From: Lingula anatina
Lineage: Eukaryota > Brachiopoda > Lingulata > Lingulida > Lingulidae
Direction: 5' to 3'
Assembly (NCBI RefSeq): GCF_001039355.2
Contig: NW_019775946.1
Span: forward strand, 322,417-386,416
DNA length: 64,000 nucleotides
In this document: one piece after another, positions 49,160 through 60,500 of the stretch
Layout of the letters: each line of letters starts with the position of its first letter
Numbering within the stretch: position 1 is the stretch's first letter
Translations under genes and position numbers: made by a program
The notes under the pieces: generated by a model
Seen by the model: only the letters and a program-made list of their open reading frames with translations
Databases searched by the model: none
What the model was told of the DNA's origin: nothing

Positions 49160-52100
49160 ACCTTGGTGTTAAAAGGGATAGTGTTTTTCTACACACAGTC
49201 ATTTACCTTAGTTCACTGAATAGTCAAAATTCAATTCTCAATATTTGATCTGTAATTCAAAAATACCTCTGTCAGCAATTTTATAAATAAAGTATGGCTG
49301 CTATGTGGTATATACCTGCATATACTTCAAGGTAAGCACTAATAGGTAAAATCTTAGCATTAATCTTGATCTGCATTTTGACCAGAGTAAACTTCCTAAT
49401 TGATTCTAACTTGAACACAAGTACTTAGTCTATAGCTATACTGAATTTGAAAACATGAAACTCCATGACTTTGGTTGTTGGTGCAAATTAAGAAGCATAT
49501 GTCTGTAAGAATTCGATGTACACCGACACTGTTCAAAAATTGATCTCCTTCCTTTTTTGTCCAGTTATAGACCTTGGTCCCTGGGCATCCTTTCTTCTAA
49601 AAAATGCATGCTGTCATCGAAAAGGGGAAAAAAGTCAAATTTCGTTAAGCTGGAGAGGCAAGAAACTTCAAAACCAATAGATCTCATAGCTTTATTTAAA
49701 AAAAAACATTAAACAAATAATGAATAAGAACATCATATAAGCTTCCTTGTGCAATGTGGTAGTTTCAAATTTTCAAAATTTTTTTCAATATTGAGAAACA
49801 CAGTTACTGAATTGGGGAGAAAAGTTTCCTTCATTTGTTGTCTATACCTTTATCTTTTCAAAGATCAAAATTTGGAACATAACGACAGGTCAGTTTTCAC
49901 ATTTTTACATTTTTATTCGATATAGCCATGATAACCAATCATCCAATGACCTTGAAAGTAGTTTAATTTCCTAGACATAGGTTCAAATATACTAATGAAC
50001 AACTGTTAGGAAAGTTCTGCCAATCATCAATATCTGCACACTATATACACAATGACACTACACACAGAATTGGAAAACGTCTAGTCTGAGGGTCAAATAT
50101 GGTGACCCACTATAATGCTTACTGTCTAATCCGCTAATAGACACTGAACAGATATCCTGTGGGGAAGTATTTCAAGTGGGTCGACCATATTTGACCCTTG
50201 GATTAGTTAGTCCCTATTCTGAATGGGGCCTTATACATAACCTAATTCATTGTGTTAGAGAAGACTTGGGTGGGATTTTTTTAAACTAACTTTCAAATTT
50301 ACACCAAAGACTTCATTGTTTATGTTACGACAGTTGTTGACTTCTCCAGATAAGAGATTAAAATAATGAAAATTACATGACCTTTGACTTAGAAGAAGGG
50401 AAGATCTGTTTGCCACTTGTTTTGAACAAGTTATGAAGGGGGCACTCCAGCACCAATGAGGTTTTCAGTGATACATACTAATTTTTTTACACAAATGAAA
50501 GGAGATTCCATCCAGAAGTTGTTCTCAACAGGGGATTATACTTTGGCGAACAAGGAGAAATTACTAACATTTCTAGGAATATCCGTATCTTCACTGTACA
50601 AGTGTCAACCTTGAACTCAAAGTAAAAATAAAACAGTTATTTGACATTTGTGATGTTAACAACACCGAAATAGCCCACAACCACAAAAATTCTGTGAAAA
50701 TAATCCTATGTTAAATCCTTGAACCTGGTCTCTATTTTGACAAACAAGAACCTGGGTGAACTACAAAGAAATCATTGGTTTGGTTTTCATGGGATAAATG
50801 AGTATTTGTCAGACAGCAACAAGAGAGACAAAGACAATCATGGGAGATCAGAACATACACTATTCCAAATTTGTTATAATCGTTATGCTCGTTATTAACC
50901 TGATTTACAATACAAAACCTCCCAGCAAATTAAAAGATAGATTATGAAATACACCACTGCCACAGTGATTGAGTACAACATATTACAGAAAAAAAATATG
51001 TAAAAATACACAAAGGATATAACATGATAATATAATGTAAAAAATCACTTATGCTAATACTTACCAACACAGTAAAAGTAAATTAAAATTGAAATATGGA
51101 TGGGCAGTTAAGGAGCAGATCAGAATGTTTTGTGTGGCAATGACATGGGTAATTAGATGATCAATGTGAATGACCTCAAATTATGCTTCAGCGACCATTT
51201 TTGATTTTACTCCTGATGAAAACCCCTTGCTCTATTTTACCAATTCATACTGATCTCTTATGAAAGACAAATCTTACTTGGCTTTTTTGAATCTTACTAG
51301 AACCACAAAATCGGAAGAAGTCACGATCATTCATCAGTGATAGCCCACTAACCGCCTACCTAAACCAGGGAAATTAAACCACAAAAAATGGCATTAAGCA
51401 AAAACACAGTACACTTCCGATAGAGACTTGATCTTTACAAAAGCCATGCAAATTCTTATAAGAAACAATGATCATCAGGCAATGAAGCCTTAACTGTATC
51501 ATAATTGATCATATGTGCAGACACATTGTTCACTGTCTTCAAAGTTCCAGAGGTGACAGAAGGTACAATGAAGCCACCCTATATCTCCAGATCATTTGAC
51601 AAACATCACTTAGGCTTCCTTAATGCCTTTGCTCCAATGGTGTTTCTTACTAGATGGCATTTCCATTTTGACAACAAGAACATTTTTCACATTTTAAAGT
51701 TGCAGCATTCTCTGGTATCATCAAATGTTCATTCAAAATGTAGATCTCAACACAATACAAGAAATCTCTAAATTTGATACTGTTACTTCAAATACTCTAA
51801 TGTCAAACTTATCATTAGTTGCACAACAATAATAAGAAAAGCTTACTGCACGAAAGAAAGAAATGTGTAGAAGACAAAACATTTGTAATCTTGTTTTCCA
51901 TTGATAAAGTCAAATCAAAGCTTGTCATAGCTCCATCATAAGGACAATAAGGACAGCTTAATCACCCAATATATTATGTGAAATATATGAGGTTTCTCTC
52001 TCATTTTTGTTAAGGATATCCAGGACATGAAAATCACACAATTAACACTCAACAAAAGAGGTCAATTCATGTCATTACTGTATTAGTATGCAGTCAAGCT

Positions 52101-55100
52101 GGCAAAAAATGCAAACACTAAATAAAGGAAATCGGGTTACTCTGTCCATTTTGTAAACATGCTCATTCAAGTAAATACTGTGCACCACCCTATGGAATTT
52201 AATAAGTGAAAAAATAACTTTGAATGCTATGGGGTAAATAAAGATGAAATGTACTTATAAAAAGGAAATATGATCATTTGGTCACAACTATGCTGATTTT
52301 AATTTGACCTGTATTTTTAAACAGTAAATTCATAGTAAACAAAGTACACTATTAAGTCTGGAACTTTCGAGGCAAACAAACAGGTCGACAGCAACTGCAG
52401 TGAAATGGATAGACACTGGTTTTCAGAATATATACATAACATTTACCGCAAATGTCTCTTTATATAAAAAATACACATTGTTCCATCACAATAATATCTT
52501 TCCAATACATCTCATTTTACTAATGGCAGTATTGAACTGAAGAAGCTTTTGACAAATTTCAAGACTGAAATTCTCTAGCAAAACCAGATCTTGGCAATCT
52601 TTTAGAGCTCAGTACAATGAGCAATAGATAGAATCACAAAACAATGGCATAGTAAGTGAGCAATCCTGTGTCCATTTCCCGATGTTGAAACTAGTCTTTC
52701 CTTTTTCATAAAACTGTCTTGAATGAGGCCAAAGACTTGGTAGGAAAGACAGGTCACAGAAGTTTATATATGCCGTCTTTTCTCCATCCCCCCCCACCAC
52801 CACCACCACCACCACCACCACACTTAACTTTTTTTTTGCATTTTTTGTTGTGTAAAAGTTCCATTGCTCATTCTTTCATAACAGCAAAAAATTAATGTAA
52901 TGATGAACAGATAGATCTGTTAAGTAAAAAAAAAAGCATGCTAACCTGCACAGCTAAAATTAAGTGGCAAGATGGAAACCTCCCAAGTGTCTAGGGTAAG
53001 ACTTATAACTGTCATGTTACACAGATCTGATGAATTAAATACCTTTTATGACCCTTGAAGACTCTGAGGAGGGCTTTCCTTTCAACGTCAAACAGTCGAA
53101 CCACACCTTCGTCACCGCCTGCCACCAGTAACTTGCCGTCATCCCGGAAACTACCTCCATATGCAACTTCTCGAAATTTGGAAAAAGTCTTGTCTGGTTT
53201 GTTAGTTCTAGAATTGTAGACTTGAACCTGGACAAAACATAGTGATATGGAAAAAAGATTCAAACAAAGTGATATGGGGAAAAAAGATTATCATTTCAAT
53301 TTTTTTTTTTGTTTGTTTTTATTAAAATGATTACACATGATAAATCATTACAACACATTCCTATTATTTAAGTTTCATTAATTCCTTTAAATCTCTCAAA
53401 ATTATCTGCAAAAATTAATTTCAAGATAGGTAAACAGCTTTAGAATCCATCATGGTTCACTTTGACCGACTCTCATTACTGTAATAGTATTCAGTGTTTG
53501 AAATGCCACTGCACTGATACCTTTGGATATAAAACATTGTCTCCAACAAATATAATCCATGCATTTGTATCAATAAATGGTGAGCTCTTGATCTTTAATT
53601 TTTATCAAATAAAAAGATAAACCAATCGTTTAATTGTTTTTTCATACCAATTATGAAGGAAAAAAATAGAGGGAGGAAGGGGAGTTGTACACTTAGTTAA
53701 GTGTGGTGTTCAGTTCCTGAATGTTCCTGCATGTGAGTCAAAACACACAGACAAAGACTCAATGAGATAGAAATCATTTTTACACATCAGGGAATTCTGC
53801 TATTGATTATGCGTCCCAATTTATTATGTGACATTACATTATCTTTTCATTAAGCATTCCACTCCTAGCCAATAAAATGCTGCAGACTGGAAGTACTGGA
53901 GCTGATTAGTGTCACAGGGGTGGAAGTCTTGGATCTGTTATAACTGAATTTTCAATTATTACAATCTGATGTTGGAGGACCTTTTTGCACTAAAGATGGC
54001 CATTTTAATAAAACATTTAAAATCAGTTTTGATAATATATCCACCAAAAACGGTTCTGATAATATGCAAACAAAGAACTAGGCAGCTTTATCAAAGGGTG
54101 CACTTGAGTAATTGTATTTGCATCAAAATTAGCACATAACCAAAAGGAATGGAAAAGCTTGGTGTGGGCACACCATGAACTTACGAGAAAGATTTTTATA
54201 ACTGCAATTGATTTTCTTATATATTTCTCTTACCTCTTTTGTAGAGTTTTGTACTTACTCTTGTAGAACTTGTAACAGCAAAATCATAAGGCGCAGCTTG
54301 GCTAAAATCTATGTGTGTCACAGCACTAAATTCCTTATTTGTGACTGGAAACTAAAAGTGTATTTAAGTTTTTGTTAAAATTAAATTTTTAATAGTATAA
54401 AGAAAAAACAAACTACATAGCCTGAAAAACATTTAACCAAAAGTTTAACAGTACGATATTGGTGGACAGAGATTTTCAAATAATAAGTAACAGGTTCTTG
54501 ATATTCAAAACCATCTTTGGACAGTTGCTGCTGTTCATAGCAGTCAATTATGTTAAGTAAAATCTTATAAATAAATAGAATTTATTCCTTCTTAATATTA
54601 CAATATAAAGTTTAGAAATAAATCATTTGCAATATAAAGGTATCTAATATTTTCTATTAAACATTGGTAGACTATTAGACTATTAAACATCTATGCAGAT
54701 CATGTGATGCACAAACGATATTCATATCGTCATGATAGAGCTTTCTAATGTAAACTTCTAGCCTATGAATATCATCATCTGAATTAAGTATTTTTTTTTT
54801 TTTTTAATTGGGCTGGTAAACACTTTTCTTAGATCTATTCCCATGTTAACCCTTGTCCATTACCAATGAAATTATGTTCTTGTATTTTGGTCAAACCTTT
54901 GTTAAGTTTTATACTTTCAACTTATCATACAATTTTATCCATAACCCAAGTACATATATACTGGGGCTGATTCCACACAAAAGACCAAAGCTTTTGGACT
55001 TTTGGACTTTTGCTAAAACTTAAGTTAGTCGACTATGGATTGGTGACTTATCCACATTCATACAAAAGTGTATCATGATATCTAGGTTTGCTGATCGTTG

Positions 55101-56071
55101 TCTTCCAGCAGAAGGCTATGTTATCAGGGTAAGCAGAAACCGGTTACAAGCCAGAACTTTTTTTAAACGTATTTAAGTGAAAAAACTTTTAACTTTAAGA
55201 AGTAATAGTACCTTCAGATTTATCAATGCTTTTTCTCACCTAGAGAGGAACTTAGGCTGACCTGACGATCAATGATTGTAACACCATGTTCATATGAAAT
55301 AAAAAACCGAGAACACAATCTGGGACATAAAATTTAAAATTCATCCCCACTTAACTAATTTTAATATTTGGTGTACTTCTTACTGTAAGACTACAGGGGG
55401 ATCACCCTTGCTCAAATGAACTACCATCAGGAGCAAAAATACACCCAATAGACAATACATATTTTTGTTCATAATTGTTTTCTGGGCACGCAATAAAACA
55501 GTTTGCATATCTGTTGGCTCTCTACCCTACATGTACTACCCTACATGACATCTACATGACACCTACTAATAATGACAACACACAAAAACCAATAGCATTA
55601 CAATCATGTTTCTATAGGGAGATACACTGTATCTGTACAATATTCATAACACATTATTACCATTTAAGCATGCTTGGGAAGAGGGGGCAAAAAATTGTGG
55701 ATAATTTCTAAGATTCCCTTCGTGGTAGACTATGTCCACGCCTGTACATTTTGCACTTGAATATTTCTGAAAGCTGTCTTACATTTTAAATATATAACGT
55801 TTTGTATTACCAATCAGATATATATATATACATGAAAGCAATGTGTAGAAAACAGGCTTGCACACTGCCATTGACTCGAGGAACACTAGGAAGACAATTC
55901 GTTTTACCAATACAAACATGCAATTAACTGCTCGTCGAATGAAATGTTGTGTTTTTTACTTTCACCTATTCTTGTGTTGTAATTTACCTCTAAATTTTTC
56001 CAGTATGACACATCAGACGTTATCTTTTCGCGTACACGTGGTAGAGGGGTTTTCTTGAAGGCTGTCGCCAT
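37781..56071 (-). CDS. UTP15: U3 snoRNA-associated protein 15 homologue (UTP15)
   Basis: UTP15 is a nucleolar WD40 protein of the t-UTP/UtpA subcomplex, needed for pre-rRNA transcription and 18S rRNA processing. Minus-strand exons: 56071-55988, 54351-54259, 53227-53043, 46222-46099, 45277-45223, 44553-44428, 44131-43996, 43716-43632, 43380-43228, 39831-39730, 39487-39354, 38931-38873 and 37992-37781. Sum 1548 nt, 515 residues (human 518), with every junction in phase. WD-repeat blades are visible: [63 protein letters not shown] and [12 protein letters not shown]. Next comes the lysine-rich linker after [12 protein letters not shown], then the helical UTP15 C-terminal domain ([59 protein letters not shown]). 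The first exon starts [17 protein letters not shown], aligned with the human N-terminus. It is divergent from ARID3. Confidence 0.96.
39832..43227 (-). other. UTP15 intron 9, with a 1.07 kb transposable element
   Basis: 3.4 kb intron. Apart from the inverted-repeat element at 42040-43107 it is AT-rich sequence with no supported gene, RNA or tandem repeat. Confidence 0.7.
42040..43107. mobile_element. Terminal-inverted-repeat element, PIF/Harbinger-like by ends and TTA target duplication
   Basis: 1068 bp. The first 35 bases (GGCCACACTTTTTTATTTTT, then TGGATGACATCCT after one more base pair) are repeated in inverse orientation at the end with one mismatch. TTA flanks both ends (42037-42039 and 43108-43110). 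A 3-bp TWA duplication and ends starting GG are typical of PIF/Harbinger and Tourist-like MITEs. There is no transposase frame, so it is non-autonomous. The interior is unlike the host intron: CpG-rich, with GGCCGCGGCC, CCACGTGG and GCATGCGCAG, and internally repeated segments around 42165-42240 and 42370-42425. Confidence 0.8.
44134..46098 (-). other. UTP15 introns 4-6
   Basis: Three AT-rich introns separated by short exons (45223-45277, 44428-44553). I looked for intronic C/D or H/ACA snoRNAs, which are frequent in ribosome-biogenesis genes, and saw no box pairs with convincing terminal stems. Confidence 0.4.
49056..49157 (+). repeat. Compound microsatellite (AAAT)n-(AT)n-(AG)n
   Basis: About 100 bp formed by an AAAT tract, then AT dinucleotides, then AG dinucleotides, without separators. 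Confidence 0.95.
50081..50207. repeat. Short foldback sequence with about 30-bp arms
   Basis: The left arm, containing GGGTCAAATATGGT and GACCCAC (50089-50110), is nearly the reverse complement of the right arm (50177-50199, GTGGGTCGACCATATTTGACCC). About 65 bp lie between. Partial pairing extends outwards a few bases. It could be a small MITE or a long-loop hairpin in the UTP15 intron. Confidence 0.7.
52795..52820 (+). repeat. CCA trinucleotide repeat
   Basis: (ACC)n run preceded by a C tract, in UTP15 intron 3. Confidence 0.95.
53228..55987 (-). other. UTP15 introns 1 and 2
   Basis: AT-rich introns on either side of the 54259-54351 exon. No repeat or additional gene recognised. Confidence 0.55.
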
Positions 56072-56815
56072 TTTTATTGTTAGTGCCTCGTTTTCGAATG
56101 TAAATTAATCCAAAAAATCGAAAATATATATTCAAAATTTGAGAAAAACAAGTTAAAAAAAGCAAAGAATCAGGCAAAGTCCTGCAATATTTAGATTTCC
56201 TTACTGGCTTTGTAAAAGAGATTTACTTAAAATACTCAATTTTACTCCCTATGCCTTCATCTTCTGGTGAAGTTGAGGGGATTCCGTAGGTGATTCCGAT
56301 TCGATCATGTGACCTGTATGCTAGCATTGGCTGGTGGGATAGCTCATTATAAAGTGCGGCTTTCCGAAGGTTTGATATCATTAGCTTCAGGCTGATTTCG
56401 TATGATATGAGATAATAGTATCTTTGTATTAATACATTGGCAATTCTTCGCCGATGGAACCGGAACAAACGGAGAGCAGCATGGACAATAGCGCGGTGAG
56501 TTGGTCGGGTTGTCAGAGAGGTCTCGGAATGGGCAGGTCTTGGGTAGGGGTTTCCCTGCATGTGCGCGCTGCACAAACACCGTGGGGAGGTGAGCTCTAT
56601 TGTTAAAGGGACAGCTCATTCGTTAATTGGCTGACTCGGTGGGGCGTGCGCATTGTGACATCCTCACGGTAGCACTTCGGTATAAACACTTGTTCATTTC
56701 ACATTCGCAGTTGATCTGTTCTCGCGTGCTACTGGCTACACTTAGTGCTTAGCATACGTACTACCGACACCTTGTTGATTTTCGTTTTTGTGTACGCTGT
56801 ATTAGCATTGCTAGT
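56072..56815. promoter_or_regulatory. Bidirectional promoter region of UTP15 (minus) and ARID3 (plus)
   Basis: 744 bp between divergent start codons. The right two thirds are CpG-enriched. Two ATTGGCTG motifs (CCAAT box in reverse) lie near 56327 and 56626, and a GGGGCG GC-box-like site follows the second (near 56641). No TATA box was seen. The open frames on the minus strand here (56223-56619) are promoter sequence read through, not genes. Confidence 0.6.
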
Positions 56816-57587
56816 ATGGCGCTAACGGGAGAAGTCCGAGAAGTGGAAAGATTTCCCGTTTGTTTTTCACCTATTCAAAGAAAGGTCAGAATATATAGTA
56901 ATTGTTTGATTATGTGCATTTTCCAGACATTCCGCGTCAAAGAAAAACTTGAGAATTTCCGAAAGAAAAAATGTCTGAAATCGTGATGAGAGTATGATTC
57001 ATGTTATAAAATTTAAAATATTGCGTAAACAATTTTTTAAACACGGTTCAGATTATTTTGATGTATGGTTCTGTTTTATACGTCAAATTTAATTTACTTT
57101 TCAGTCCAACGGGAGTTTAAATGGAGATTCTGACATGGAATCCTCAGAATCCGGCAGTGATAGTGAAACATCAAACCTCAAAATGAATGGTCTGGACCCT
57201 GAGAAGCTTGATCCCACTCACAGAGAAATTCTTCAAAAGTTGAAGCGTCAGGAACAGGAGGAGAAAGAGGAAATAGAAAGAGAACTGAAAGCACACAAAG
57301 ATGCCTTAGCAAGGCACGAGGAATTGTTGGTACGAGAGCGACAGTTCAGGCAAATGCAGGACAATGAACATGCACAAGATTTACGCACACACTCACACTC
57401 ACAGTCAGATGACCTGAGGCACAAAAGGCCAGAAGCGTACACTCATGTTTTATCAGATCGCAGCAGTGTTGAAGGACTCAGTAGATCCCCCTTCCCTTAT
57501 GCCAGATCCCCTTCTAGAAGTGAACATTTGTCTCCTAATGGTGAGAGCCCTGCACATCACTGGACATTTGAGGAACAGTTTAAGCAG
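56816..57587 (+). CDS. ARID3 / dead ringer-type transcription factor, first two coding exons (partial)
   Basis: ARID3 (Bright/dead ringer) proteins bind AT-rich DNA through an extended ARID domain and act in embryonic patterning. Exons 56816-56884 (23 codons, MALTGEVREVERFPVC...) and 57105-57587 (161 codons) are in phase and end at CAG|gtaagt. The encoded 184 residues comprise a Ser/acidic segment, a Lys/Glu-rich coiled-coil-like stretch (HREILQKLKRQEQEEKEEIE, then KAHKDALARHEELLVRERQF), a His/Ser-rich part, and finally HWTFEEQFKQ. That decapeptide is the beginning of the ARID3 extended ARID (human W-T-Y-E-E-Q-F-K-Q before LYEL), and vertebrate ARID3 genes also have an exon border there. The ARID, REKLES and downstream exons lie beyond the window. 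An internal ATG at 57135 is a possible alternative start. Confidence 0.85.
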
Positions 57588-60500
57588 GTAAGTTCATCTT
57601 GTCTTATTTAGAAAACTGAGTTAAATGTGTATTTTTTTTAAATTTCATAAAGTTGTTTTTTAACCTGTTTTCTTATTTGTTATGATCAAGTTTTGTTATT
57701 TAAATTTTTATTTTCTCTCTCTTTTTATTATTATAATTTTTTTTTTTGCTTGGAAATTATTATTTTTTCTTAATATCTGATTTTAACTCCACCTTATATA
57801 TCTAAATCACAATCTAAGCAAGGTTTTCACATAATTTTTTGATTACCACCATTATATTAAATGTATCTCATTTTATTTATTTCTTGTTTGACAACTAATA
57901 AAATTCAAATGTTTTAAGCCACATCATGGTTATCAGTCAAAAAACTTGCTATAATTTAATACAGATAACTTGCCCTTTGTATTTAAAAAATCATTCGAGC
58001 AAGTACTAACTACTGTTTCACTTGTTTTTAGCTGTTTAACATCTTGCCATGTATGTGAAAATATGGTGATCAAAAGCTGTTCTGTAAAAAGTATCATTTT
58101 AACCTGGGGGGTCTGCACAGCTGTACATGTATACAGTGGGGCAGGCCCTGTTGTAAACAATATGTTGTCTTTAGCACAATTCATATGAGTCTTGACTTCT
58201 TGTCTTTATCCTAAACAAGCACAGGTGTCCACAAGGAATCAGAAAATAAGGCCAATAAATTGAGAGGACTATCCAATGATCAGTTTTAGTTAACATATTG
58301 ATTTTGTCAGTTGCACATTTTATTGAATTTGCATGGTCTTAAAATTTTTCGGGTGATCTTTTTTTCAAAAAAAGTCAGAATAAGACTGATTTTATAATGC
58401 TGATAACTGATTAGATAGCCAATTAAAGATTTATGGTGAGTACAAATTGCCTATTAAACAGCAGATAGTTAAGTATTAAAAATAATTTCTATAATCCTTC
58501 CATTTTTTAACCTTGTTTTTTTTTTCAGAAATTTTTGGAAGTTTAAATATTAAAGTTGATGTAATACTAATAAATAAGAATAAAAGAATAGAAATTTAAT
58601 GGAATAATTAAGGATAAATAAGGGTTTTTGAGTTTTCATGGCCATATTATAATACTAATGGGAAATAAGCATTTTTCTCCAGTATTTATCTACTTTACCC
58701 AGCATTTAGTTCAATTTTATCAAGAAAACATTTAGCAGGTGTATGATTGTTGTTTCCTAATCAATATGTTAACTTTCTTACTGCTCATTAGTTGTCCTGT
58801 TTACATTCGAATAATGGAGGGGTTTGCTTGAGGGTGGTTATAAAGCAAATAGTTATAGTAAAATAATGTTGCATGTTTTTTACACAGGATTGGGATTTTT
58901 TAAAATGATCAGTTATATATAATTTATTTTTTGGAAATGTTTTATGAACAGCTGCTAAGTTCTTGATGCTTGTACCCGCAAATGGCGTCTTGATATGCAT
59001 GCAAATAACATACTGAAGATAAGATATAAAAATCTTTATGTATTTATTATTTGTTTGTTTTTGGCAAGAGTTCATTTTAGATAAAGTTAAAATCCAGATT
59101 GCTAGTAGAGAAAGAGATGCCTATAATACTCCACAAAAATCATGATCGTTTTTCAAAAAGATTCTACAATTATGAAAAAAAGACTTTTTTTATAAATCAG
59201 AAGGATTCGCAAGACCAAACCAATCCCCAAACTGTTCTGAGTAAGATTTATTTTTGAAGAATTAGATTACCAAGAACCTAAATTGACATTTATTTAGCAA
59301 GGTTACAGTTCAGAAAATGACCAACCATAAAGACAAGGAGACTGAAGACTATCATTGCTCTTCTTAATTATGCATTTAATTTATATGGACTGCTAGTTGC
59401 TTTCAAGGCTTGACAGCACAGCTAATGATCCAAGATGACCTTATCTTTATATTAGTAGGAGAATGTGCCTGAAATATAGAATATTGCTAATAATGCCACA
59501 AAGGACACAAACTCTGCTCTGTGCTACATACTGAACAAATGATGTCCATGTACTGATTAAAAAGAATCTCCATAATCCCAGACACTTGGTAAGAAGAAGG
59601 GTTTGAGGATAAATTGTCTATAAGCAATAGACATAAAAATTTCATGATTCACTTAAACTCTATTGACTAGAACAATAAATCGGACCCAGGGTTATGATAT
59701 AATGGAGACCTCAGCAATACCAACAACAGAGGGTCATAATGAAAAATCTATTAACCCTATATTACTATTGATTTGATGCTTCATAAATTAATCAGTGTGG
59801 AGATTGAAAGTCTTTCCTTTCCATTTATTTGATTGTATTCCATCAAAATGATAAAATGTCTATATAATCACTGTCCTGCCCTTGAATGTGGCAGTTTCCA
59901 CCATGATGAGCCTTTATAAAAAGATGGATCTCCCCTTATAACCCATGGCAAGAACACATGTGCTAGATAATGTTTCAAGATTGTCTGGATGGATGATAAA
60001 ACCTTGAGCCCATGCACTTGACCTGCTAATATGCTCTAACAAAAGATAAAACAAAGTCACTGCGCTTGTTTGGTTCTTATATATCTGCATAGACTGGGGC
60101 CATTGCAAGAATTGCTGATAAGACTTTAAAGCACAAATGGGTGTTAAAGAAAGGGGTATTTGGTAGATTTTTACCGCCAAATTGCTTTGGTAGCTCTCCC
60201 CAGCAGTGGAAAATATGTGTTGAGCAGTAGGAACAGTTTTGCCATAGGCAACAGCTACTTCGTCTGCCATTTGATTTATTGATGATATTAATTGGATATA
60301 CACAGCATCACAGGTTGATATTTATAGATGCCATTACAGGCTCTTCTAGTCTTTAAGGTTTCTCTTCTAGTTCTCCTTTTATCTCTCTTTTCCCTATAAC
60401 TTGGCAAGCATGAGGCCTCCTGGTAAATAATGCTTTATGTGAAAAAAAACTTGACTTCTTGGCATTATAGCAGTAGAAAATGAATAGGTTACACATTCTA

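Larger units (their letters stand above)
46223..53042 (-). other. UTP15 intron 3, 6.8 kb
   Basis: By far the longest intron of this gene. It holds a compound microsatellite (49056-49157), a foldback sequence (about 50081-50207), a CCA repeat (52795-52820) and polypurine stretches near 47030-47100. No splice-supported coding frame on either strand; listed open frames lack recognisable content. Confidence 0.6.

Noticed and set aside
56223-56619. Minus-strand frames of 90 and 117 residues
   Set aside because: Located in the UTP15/ARID3 divergent promoter; CpG-rich sequence gives long frames by chance and the two overlap in different frames.
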